Source: an uncultured Oscillospiraceae bacterium
GTDB lineage: Bacteria > Bacillota > Clostridia > Oscillospirales > Ruminococcaceae
Direction of reading: 5' to 3'
Length of the DNA stretch: 16,572 bases
Assembly (NCBI GenBank): GCA_934527255.1
Contig: CAKTAM010000036.1
Span: forward strand, 1 to 16,572
Every line of letters starts with the position of its first letter. The stretch's first letter is position 1. The position numbers and the translations under genes are program-made. This document shows, piece by piece, positions 8,145 through 13,604 of the stretch. The notes under the pieces were generated by a model. It worked only from the letters and a program-made list of their open reading frames with translations. It did not search any database and was not told the origin of the DNA.

Positions 8145-9055
8145 ACATTGACGCCTTTCTGGGCAACGACGCCGTACGCGCCCGGCTGGCGGCCCAGCTG
8201 AAGGCCGGGACGCTGACCCACAGCTTGCTGATCTGCGGTGAGCCGGGGTGCGGCACGGGCCTGTTTGCCCGCCTGCTGGCCGCCGACCTGCTGCAGCTGG
8301 ATGAGACGGCCGCCGACGGCGCGGCCCGCGCGCGGCGCGTGCTGGAGGGCGCGGAGCCGGACTGTATGGAGGTGTCGGGCGACACCGACGGAAAATCCGG
8401 CCAGATCAGGGTGGATCGCATCCGCGAGGTGCGCGCCGCGGCGCAGGAGACCTCGCTTTCCGGCAGCCGCCGGGTGGTCGTGGTGTACGGCGCGGAAAAA
8501 ATGGAAGCGCCCGCTGCCAACGCCCTGCTGAAAATTCTGGAGGAGCCGCCGGACGGTGTGTTTTTTCTCATCACAGCCGCCAGCTCGGCTGTCGTGCTGG
8601 CGACCATCCGCTCACGCTGCGGTTGTGTGCAGCTGCTGCCGCCCTCTGTGGAGCTTTGCCGAAGCGAGCTTTGCCGCCGGGGCGTCGCCGCGGCGGATGC
8701 CGCCCGTCTGGCGGCTGTCTGGCAGGGGCGTCTGGGGCAGGCGCTGGCCTGCGCGGCCGGGCCGCGCAGGGCGCTGTTTGATGCGGCGGCCGACATCTGC
8801 GCCTGCATACGGGCGCGCGACGGCTACGGCCTGATGAAGCTGTTTGCCCCGCTGGAAAAAGACCGCGAGGGCCTGCAGACGGTGCTGGCCGATGCGGTGC
8901 AGATGCTGCGCAGCGGCCTTGGCGAACCGGGCGGCCCCGCCCCGGCACAGGCGGCGCCGGCCATGCGCGCCCTGTTGGATGCCGCCGCCCGTTTGCGCGG
9001 CAACGGCAACGCCCGGCTGGTGTTGACGGCACTGTGCCTGCAGCTGGAGGGCTGA
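8141..9055 (+). CDS. holB: DNA polymerase III delta' subunit HolB (reduced form)
   Basis: Delta' is the stator subunit of the clamp loader that places the beta clamp on primed DNA. The 304-residue protein starts at a GTG that overlaps the darA stop (GTGA). Residues 1-50 resemble the AAA+ start (THSLLICGEPGCGTG), NALLKILEEPP (127-137) is the most conserved family signature, and TIRSRC (155-160) carries the sensor/arginine SRC motif. The C-terminal collar domain is Ala-rich and poorly conserved. The P-loop has Thr in place of the usual Lys (GEPGCGTG), and the cysteine-rich zinc module normally found around residues 50-80 is missing, leaving only one Cys. Delta' need not hydrolyse ATP, so it is probably functional. 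The gene lies between darA and ricT as in other Firmicutes. Confidence 0.92.
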   Translation: MNIDAFLGNDAVRARLAAQLKAGTLTHSLLICGEPGCGTGLFARLLAADLLQLDETAADGAARARRVLEGAEPDCMEVSGDTDGKSGQIRVDRIREVRAAAQETSLSGSRRVVVVYGAEKMEAPAANALLKILEEPPDGVFFLITAASSAVVLATIRSRCGCVQLLPPSVELCRSELCRRGVAAADAARLAAVWQGRLGQALACAAGPRRALFDAAADICACIRARDGYGLMKLFAPLEKDREGLQTVLADAVQMLRSGLGEPGGPAPAQAAPAMRALLDAAARLRGNGNARLVLTALCLQLEG

Positions 9056-9267
9056 GCGCCCGGCGGCAGCTTACAAGGATAAGCACGCGCCAAAACAGGC
9101 GCAGCCATGGGGTTACGGCAGTGCGTGCTGGGGGGCTGCCTGTGGGCGGCCCGCCGTAAAAAATGCCGGGCATAAGCGCCTGGCGCAGTGTGTGCCCGCC
9201 TGCATCCTTGATGCCTGCCGTATGCCCTGCACGCGCCCGAAAAGAGATAAAAAAGGAGTTTCCCTGC
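9056..9267 (+). other. Structured 212-nt spacer between holB and ricT
   Basis: No coding sequence of its own was recognised. Several dyads lie close together: GCACGC (9083-9088) with GCGTGC (9123-9128) enclosing GCGCC-AAAACA-GGCGC; GGGCTGCC (9133-9140) with GGCGGCCC (9145-9152) around a UGUG loop; and GGGCATA (9168-9174) with TATGCCC (9221-9227). None is followed by a T run, so a terminator is not indicated. The ricT ribosome site AAAAGGAG is at 9251-9258. Confidence 0.4.
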
Positions 9268-10155
9268 ATGAAACAAGTGATCGGCGTTCGTTTTAAGCCC
9301 GCCGGAAAGCTGTATTATTTTGATCCCGGCGAGCTGACCGCCGAAAAGGGCAGCTATGTCATCGTCGAGACCGCCCGTGGGGTCGAGTGCGGCGAGGTCG
9401 TTCAGCCCAACCACGGCGTGCCGGATTCCTCCGTTGTCAAGCCGCTGAAAAAGGTGGTGCGCGCGGCGGACAGCGTGGATATCCGCAAGGCCCGCCAGAA
9501 CCGCGAAAACGAAGAGCGCGCTTTCCGCATCTGCGAGGAGCGCATCCAGAAGCACCACCTGGAAATGAAGCTGGTCGAGGTGGAATATCCTTTCGACTCC
9601 TCCAAGATACTGTTTTACTTTACCGCCGACGGCCGGGTCGATTTCCGCGAGCTGGTCAAGGATCTGGCCGGGACGTTCCACACCCGCATCGAGCTGCGGC
9701 AGATCGGCGTACGGGACGAAAGCAAGATGCTGGGCGGCATCGGCATTTGCGGGCAGCCGTTCTGCTGCAGCCGCTTTCTGCACAATTTCCAACCGGTCAG
9801 CATCAAAATGGCCAAGGAGCAGGGCCTGTCGCTCAACCCTACCAAGATCAGCGGCAGCTGCGGGCGGCTGATGTGCTGCCTGGCGTATGAGCAGCCCGCC
9901 TATGAATATCTCAGCCGCACCACGCCGGGGCTGAACAGTGTGGTGCGTACCCCTGATGGAGACGGTACTGTCGTCGAGGTCAACCTGGTAGCGGGCAAGC
10001 TGCGCGTGCGGGTCGAGGGCCAGAACGAGGTCATGGGCCGCTGGTATGACCGAAAGGCCTGCGTCTATCTGCGCGGCGGCAAGCGTGCCCCGCTGCCGCC
10101 CGACCCGGAGGATGCGACCCCCGCGGAGGCTCAGGCGGAGGACGAAACCCTCTGA
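9268..10155 (+). CDS. ricT: PSP1-domain protein RicT (YaaT)
   Basis: RicT is part of the RicAFT complex (YmcA-YlbF-YaaT), which in Bacillus binds Fe-S clusters and directs RNase Y in mRNA maturation, affecting competence, sporulation and biofilm genes. The protein has 295 residues. The PSP1 core ICGQPFCCSRFL and SGSCGRLMCCLAYE carries Cys161, Cys166, Cys167, Cys198, Cys203 and Cys204, the expected cluster ligands. An N-terminal barrel (VIGVRFKPAGKLYYF) and a C-terminal Pro/Glu-rich tail flank it. The frame is open from 9163, but AAAAGGAG lies 9 nt before the ATG at 9268 and the family begins there. Placement after darA-holB agrees with the conserved Firmicutes order, although a 212-nt structured gap separates it from holB. 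Confidence 0.95.
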   Translation: MKQVIGVRFKPAGKLYYFDPGELTAEKGSYVIVETARGVECGEVVQPNHGVPDSSVVKPLKKVVRAADSVDIRKARQNRENEERAFRICEERIQKHHLEMKLVEVEYPFDSSKILFYFTADGRVDFRELVKDLAGTFHTRIELRQIGVRDESKMLGGIGICGQPFCCSRFLHNFQPVSIKMAKEQGLSLNPTKISGSCGRLMCCLAYEQPAYEYLSRTTPGLNSVVRTPDGDGTVVEVNLVAGKLRVRVEGQNEVMGRWYDRKACVYLRGGKRAPLPPDPEDATPAEAQAEDETL

Positions 10156-10193
10156 ACGGCGGCCCCGGCGGCAGGGTTTCACAGAAAAAACAG

Positions 10194-10221
10194 TTGATTC
10201 TTTCTGGTTTTGTGCTACAAT
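10194..10221 (+). promoter_or_regulatory. Promoter of the ferredoxin gene
   Basis: TTGATT (10194-10199), a 16-bp spacer and TACAAT (10216-10221) with TGC just before it, an extended -10. The expected transcription start is near 10228, only about 4 nt before the hairpin at 10232-10252. Confidence 0.82.
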
Positions 10222-10231
10222 AGGTACTGGT

Positions 10232-10252
10232 GCCGGAGGGTTTTCCTCCGGC
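10232..10252 (+). promoter_or_regulatory. Hairpin at the 5' end of the ferredoxin mRNA
   Basis: GCCGGAGG (10232-10239) pairs perfectly with CCTCCGGC (10245-10252) around a GTTTT loop. It lies almost at the predicted 5' end, well before the ribosome site GGAGGTGA at 10275-10282, and no T run follows. A 5'-stabilising stem-loop is the simplest reading; this is inference. Confidence 0.5.
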
Positions 10253-10289
10253 GCTTCCCCAACTTTATACGGTCGGAGGTGAAACAACA

Positions 10290-10460
10290 ATGGCTTACAA
10301 GATTACGGATGCCTGCCTGGCCTGCGGCACCTGCGAGGGCGAATGTCCCGTCGGCGCGATCTCCATGGGCGATGGCAAGTACGAGATCGACGCGGATTCC
10401 TGTCTGGATTGCGGCACCTGTGCCGCTGCCTGCCCCGTCGGCGCGATCGAGCAGCAATAA
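10290..10460 (+). CDS. Clostridial-type 2[4Fe-4S] ferredoxin
   Basis: A small electron carrier of 56 residues, cytoplasmic, probably serving low-potential reactions such as pyruvate:ferredoxin oxidoreductase or hydrogenase in an anaerobe. Both cluster motifs are intact: Cys9, Cys12, Cys15 and Cys19-Pro, then Cys38, Cys41, Cys44 and Cys48-Pro, with the internal duplication CPVGAI repeated. GGAGGTGA sits 7 nt before the ATG. The gene is monocistronic, with its own promoter, 5' hairpin and strong terminator, as expected for an abundant protein. Acidic composition is usual for the family. Confidence 0.97.
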   Translation: MAYKITDACLACGTCEGECPVGAISMGDGKYEIDADSCLDCGTCAAACPVGAIEQQ

Positions 10461-10470
10461 CGTCAACTTC

Positions 10471-10513
10471 AAAAAACAGCGGTCTGCCCGGGTGGGCAGT
10501 GCCGCTGTTTTTT
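10471..10513. terminator. Strong terminator after ferredoxin, probably bidirectional
   Basis: AAAAAACAGCGG (10471-10482) pairs with CCGCTGTTTTTT (10502-10513), and inside it CTGCCC pairs with GGGCAG. T runs flank the stem in both orientations, so it may also end the minus-strand UPF0145 transcript whose stop codon is 100 nt away. Confidence 0.92.
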
Positions 10514-10536
10514 CTTGCACCTTTTATGCCTGCGCA

Positions 10537-10561
10537 GCCGTCCGCTTTTGCGGAGGCTTTT
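10537..10561 (+). terminator. Possible second, tandem terminator
   Basis: GCCGTCCGC (10537-10545) can pair with GCGGAGGC (10550-10557) with one bulged base and a TTTT loop, followed by TTTT. It would back up the ferredoxin terminator just upstream. The short T run makes it uncertain. Confidence 0.35.
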
Positions 10562-10612
10562 GGCCCTGCGGGGTGGCCTGCAGGGAAAAGGGAAAAAGCC
10601 CCGGCGCGCCGT

Positions 10613-10927
10613 TTACCCCTTGATGCGCACGGCCGTGCCGTAGGCGATGCACTCGGCGGCCCCGGACATGATCTCGGCGCTGCCGTAGCGAATGCCGATC
10701 ACCGCATCCGCGCCAAGGGCCTCGGCCTCGTCCACCATGCGCTTGACGGCGATCTGACGCGACTCGTTCAGCATCTCGGTATAGCCTGCAATCTCGCCGC
10801 CGACCAGGTTTTTCATTCCGGCCATAAAGTCGCGGCCAAAGCTTTTCGACTGTACCACGGTGCCCTTTACCATGCCCAGCGCCTCGATCTCTGCCCCCGG
10901 GATATATTCAATACTGAGCAGCTTCAT
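10613..10927 (-). CDS. UPF0145/YbjQ family protein (DUF74)
   Basis: A 104-residue protein of the YbjQ/UPF0145 family, often labelled putative heavy-metal-binding; known members form pentamers, and the biological role is unclear. Family features seen are GMVKGTVVQSKSFGRDFMAG, LVGGEIAGYTEMLNESR and the conserved ALGADAVIGIRY. The ATG at 10927 has AAGGAG 6 nt upstream. A longer frame to 10975 overlaps the regulator and has no family support. It overlaps the end of the MerR-type gene by 20 bases, so it is translated from the same mRNA and probably coupled to it. Any link to metals here is only by family name; the sequence shows no Cys/His cluster. Confidence 0.9.
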   Translation of the reverse strand: MKLLSIEYIPGAEIEALGMVKGTVVQSKSFGRDFMAGMKNLVGGEIAGYTEMLNESRQIAVKRMVDEAEALGADAVIGIRYGSAEIMSGAAECIAYGTAVRIKG

Positions 10928-11546
10928 CCTCTTCTCCTTTCCGAATCTCCCGCACGCGCATCCACAGCGCGGCAATCAGCCCGCCCATAACGGCGGCAGG
11001 CAGCGCCAGCAGCACGGCGGCCCATGCCAGTGTCAGTGTGCGCAGCACCAGCGCCCGAAACAGCGCCAGCTCCGCGCCCAGCATCAGGGCGCACAACAGC
11101 ACGGTGATCACCACCGGCCCCACCAGCTTTTTTCGATGGTCGTTGTTCACGTTCATAAATTGTGTACCAGCCCTTTCCAGATCGCCAATGCGCTGCCCCC
11201 AGGCGGCGGCATCCATATCGGCCAGGCCGGTGTGCGACCCGGCAATTTCACCGCATACCTCGCGTATCTGCAACAGGTTCTGGGCCTGCTGCTCCAGCTG
11301 ACGCACCTGCCGCTGCATACAGTCCTCCAGCGTCAGCGTGCCCGCCTGTAAATGCCGGATCTCCTCCAGCGGCACCGACAGCTGTCGCAGCAGCTTGATG
11401 CGCTGCAGCGCAGCCACATCGGCTTCGGTATATTCTCGATAGCCGTTTTCTGCATTGCGGGAAGGCTTCAGCAGCCCCTCCTCTTCATAAAAGCGGATGT
11501 TCTTTTTGGTGACGCCGACACGGCGTTCGACCTCGTTGATGCGCAT
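10908..11546 (-). CDS. MerR family regulator with two C-terminal membrane helices
   Basis: A DNA-binding activator of the MerR family, 212 residues. The N-terminal winged helix is clear: MRINEVERRVGVTKKNIRFYEEEGLL (residues 1-26) and NGYREYTEADVAALQRIKLLR (34-54). A coiled-coil dimerisation helix covers about 75-100. Unlike soluble MerR proteins, residues 141-163 and 171-195 form two strongly hydrophobic segments (LVGPVVITVLLCALMLGAEL and TLAWAAVLLALPAAVMGGLI), followed by a short charged tail. It is therefore predicted to be membrane-anchored with the HTH in the cytoplasm. No metal-binding cysteine loop is present. GAAAGGA lies 7 nt before the ATG. It is the first gene of a two-gene unit with the UPF0145 gene and sits directly behind a MerR-like promoter, so autoregulation is likely. 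Confidence 0.9.
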   Translation of the reverse strand: MRINEVERRVGVTKKNIRFYEEEGLLKPSRNAENGYREYTEADVAALQRIKLLRQLSVPLEEIRHLQAGTLTLEDCMQRQVRQLEQQAQNLLQIREVCGEIAGSHTGLADMDAAAWGQRIGDLERAGTQFMNVNNDHRKKLVGPVVITVLLCALMLGAELALFRALVLRTLTLAWAAVLLALPAAVMGGLIAALWMRVREIRKGEEDEAAQY

Positions 11547-11566
11547 GGCGTGTTCCTTTCTTCTTC

Positions 11567-11597
11567 AGGGTACACCCTCCACCCGGTGGAAAGTCAA
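11567..11597 (-). promoter_or_regulatory. MerR-type promoter with 19-bp spacer and central operator dyad
   Basis: On the minus strand TTGACT (11597-11592), a 19-bp spacer and TACCCT (11572-11567). Inside the spacer lies the perfect dyad TCCACC-G-GGTGGA (11590-11578). An over-long spacer with an operator centred between the boxes is the hallmark of promoters activated by MerR proteins through DNA distortion. The weak -10 fits a need for activation. The start codon of the MerR gene is about 20 nt downstream. Confidence 0.8.
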
Positions 11598-11971
11598 GGC
11601 TTTTTTGGAAGAAACGCAAAAAACAGCCGCGAAAGCCGGTGCTGCAGGCGGTCAGGGCGGCAGAAAGCGGCTCCCGGCCGCATTTGGAACGGCCGGGAGC
11701 TGGCAGGACGGACGGTCTGTCGGAAAGACAGCCGCCGAAAAAACGGTCGAGCGGCAGCAGCGCCGAAAGCGTTTGCCGCCTGATTGAAAAACAGCCCAGC
11801 TACTTCAAAAAGGCTTTGCTTTGGACGGTTTGCCGGGGCTTTTTGCCCGCCGCTGCATAGCCGCGCCTGCACTGCCGCAGTTATATTGCCGCAGCGGGGC
11901 AGACCGCAGCAGGCAAAAGCGCTTTCTACAGCAGCCGGGCCAGGGCGGCTTCGCTTGAGAAAGGAAAGCCC
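11598..11971. other. Gene-free region between the MerR unit and pfp
   Basis: No gene with a ribosome site was recognised in these 374 nt. The region holds a perfect 10-bp dyad (listed separately), a short hairpin CTGTC-GGAAA-GACAG near 11719-11733, two copies of TGCCGCAG around 11875-11905, and several A-rich tracts. No convincing Rho-independent terminator for pfp was found, although the pfp transcript must end here. Confidence 0.5.
11670..11700. repeat. Perfect 10-bp inverted repeat
   Basis: GCTCCCGGCC (11670-11679) is exactly complementary to GGCCGGGAGC (11691-11700), with an 11-nt loop. No T run follows on either strand, so it is not called a terminator; it may stabilise a transcript end. 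Confidence 0.5.
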
Positions 11972-13195
11972 TCAGCCACTGAAATGCCGGGGCAGGCCAT
12001 CCTGCCAGCACAGCTGCGGCTGCCCCTGTATCAGCGGCCGCACATACTCCAAAAACGCCGGGGTCACGCTGGCGCGTTCGGTGTCGATCCATTCCGGCGG
12101 CACCGTTTTCTCCGCGTTGGCAATGCCGTGCACATCCGCCAGCCCGCAGCTGCAGGCATACGGCTGCTGCGCGGTGCGCTGCAGGGTGACCATCACGCCG
12201 CTTTCGCCGCGCTGCGCGGCCTGTACGGCGGCCTGCCCGGCGGCAAAGGCCTCCTCCAGGTCGGTGGCGGAGGCCAGATGCGCGGCACAGCGCTGCATGG
12301 TGGAAAGCTCTATCGCGCGGCATTTGGCGCCAAGCCGCGTGCTGAGCATGGCGCTGAGCGTGGCGGCTGCGCCCGACAGCTGCCGGTGGCCAAACACGTC
12401 GATCTGCGCCTCGTCGGCGTTCAGCTCGCACACATAGCGGCCGTCCGCCAGCCGAATGCCCTCCGAAAGGGCGACTACCACGCTTTGCCGGGTGTTCTGC
12501 AGGGCCGCGACCCGGGCGATGAAATCCTCCGGGTCAAACGGGGTCTCGGGCAGATACAGCAGGTCGGGGCCGGGGCAGTCCGGCCCGGCGGCCAGCGCGG
12601 CGGCGCCCGCCAGCCAACCGGCGTTGCGCCCCATGATCTCCACCAGCGTCACGCGCTTTTCGTCATACACCAGACTGTCGGCGATCAGCTCCTTCATCAC
12701 CGTAGCGATATAGCGCGCCGCGCTGCCGTAGCCGGGCGTATGGTCGGTAACGGCAAGGTCATTATCAATGGTCTTGGGCACGCCGACAAAGCGGATGGGG
12801 CTGCCGATGGCCGCGCCGTAGTCGTGCAGCTTCTGGATGGTATCCATCGAATCATTGCCGCCGATGTAGTAAAAAGCACCGATCTCCAGCTCCTCCAGGC
12901 GGCGGAACAGCGTGCGGTACGCCTCCGGGTCATCCTGCGCGGCGGGCAGACGGCGGCGGCAGCTGCCCAAAAAGGCGGCGGGGGTGGTTTTCAGCAGGTC
13001 GATGGCATCGGCGCTGTTCAAAAGCGGCTCCAGCGCCAGCACCTCGCCCCGGGCCAGCCCCTGTACGCCGTGCTGCATGCCGTATACGCGGCCGCCTGCC
13101 GCCATAGCGGCCGCGGCGACCCCGGCCAGGCTGGCGTTGATGACGGCGGTCGGCCCGCCGGATTGTCCTACAATACTGTTTTTGCCGTTTGTCAT
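11972..13195 (-). CDS. pfp: 6-phosphofructokinase, probably PPi-dependent
   Basis: Phosphorylates fructose 6-phosphate to fructose 1,6-bisphosphate in glycolysis. The protein has 407 residues. It opens with SIVGQSGGPTAVINASLAGV. GGNDSMDT (112-119) carries Asp115, where ATP-type enzymes keep Gly, and PKTIDND (140-146) carries Lys141, where ATP enzymes keep Gly. Asp and Lys at these places are known to favour pyrophosphate as donor, so a PPi-dependent, reversible enzyme is predicted; ATP use by this subgroup cannot be excluded. MGRNAGWLA (188-196) is the usual substrate loop. GGAAAGG lies 9 nt before the ATG at 13195; the frame continues upstream to 13303, but that part covers the promoter. The gene appears to stand alone behind a near-consensus promoter. 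Confidence 0.93.
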   Translation of the reverse strand: MTNGKNSIVGQSGGPTAVINASLAGVAAAAMAAGGRVYGMQHGVQGLARGEVLALEPLLNSADAIDLLKTTPAAFLGSCRRRLPAAQDDPEAYRTLFRRLEELEIGAFYYIGGNDSMDTIQKLHDYGAAIGSPIRFVGVPKTIDNDLAVTDHTPGYGSAARYIATVMKELIADSLVYDEKRVTLVEIMGRNAGWLAGAAALAAGPDCPGPDLLYLPETPFDPEDFIARVAALQNTRQSVVVALSEGIRLADGRYVCELNADEAQIDVFGHRQLSGAAATLSAMLSTRLGAKCRAIELSTMQRCAAHLASATDLEEAFAAGQAAVQAAQRGESGVMVTLQRTAQQPYACSCGLADVHGIANAEKTVPPEWIDTERASVTPAFLEYVRPLIQGQPQLCWQDGLPRHFSG

Positions 13196-13274
13196 GGCAC
13201 TCTGCCTTTCCTGTGGGGGTATATGCTCCGTTCCCGGCAGACGCCGGGCGGCCTTTTGGGGCCGTAACCATTCA

Positions 13275-13303
13275 AGTATAAAGAACGCCGGGCGTTCTGT
13301 CAA
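13275..13303 (-). promoter_or_regulatory. Near-consensus promoter of pfp with palindrome in the spacer
   Basis: On the minus strand TTGACA (13303-13298), a 17-bp spacer and TATACT (13280-13275). The spacer contains the perfect 15-bp palindrome GAACGCC-C-GGCGTTC (13297-13283), covering nearly all of it. A strong promoter with an operator-like site there suggests control by a repressor. The leader of about 75 nt also holds CCCGGC-GTCT-GCCGGG (13248-13233). Confidence 0.85.
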
Positions 13304-13604
13304 GACGGCCGGTCAGCCCGGCAGGGTCGGCACCCTGGCACAGGCCGAGCAGCGGGTAAAGCGCAGGTCGGGCAGCTGCGTGTGCAGCTCCTGCACAATG
13401 GAGTTGCCTCGCTGCCGTCCTATTCCTCCCCGGCGGCAGGACGGCAGCTTTCCCATTCGGCGTGGGCCAAAGGGCAGCGCCGTCCCGGCCAGACCGTGCG
13501 GCAGTCGGCTGCACACGGCGGCCGGTTTTGAAAAAAGGACGGATGACCGCCGCACACGGTGGCCGGGCGCTTTTGGAAAAGCGGAAAGCGTCGTGCCGGG
13601 CGGC
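13304..13604. other. Intergenic region between the GH110-like gene and the pfp promoter
   Basis: These 301 nt contain no recognised gene. On the minus strand a perfect 10-bp stem (GCTGCCGTCC, 13420-13411, with its complement at 13448-13439) encloses an 18-nt loop that includes GGGGAGGAA. Downstream of it is a possible 27-codon GTG frame (13396-13313) with a CxxC pair. Two near-identical 15-mers lie at 13511-13525 and 13552-13566. No clear terminator for the upstream gene was seen, though a T6 run lies near 13531-13536 on the minus strand. Confidence 0.5.
13411..13448 (-). repeat. Perfect 10-bp stem with a ribosome-site-like loop
   Basis: GCTGCCGTCC and GGACGGCAGC are exact complements around an 18-nt loop. 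Read on the minus strand the loop contains GGGGAGGAA, which looks like a Shine-Dalgarno sequence. No T run follows. Confidence 0.45.
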
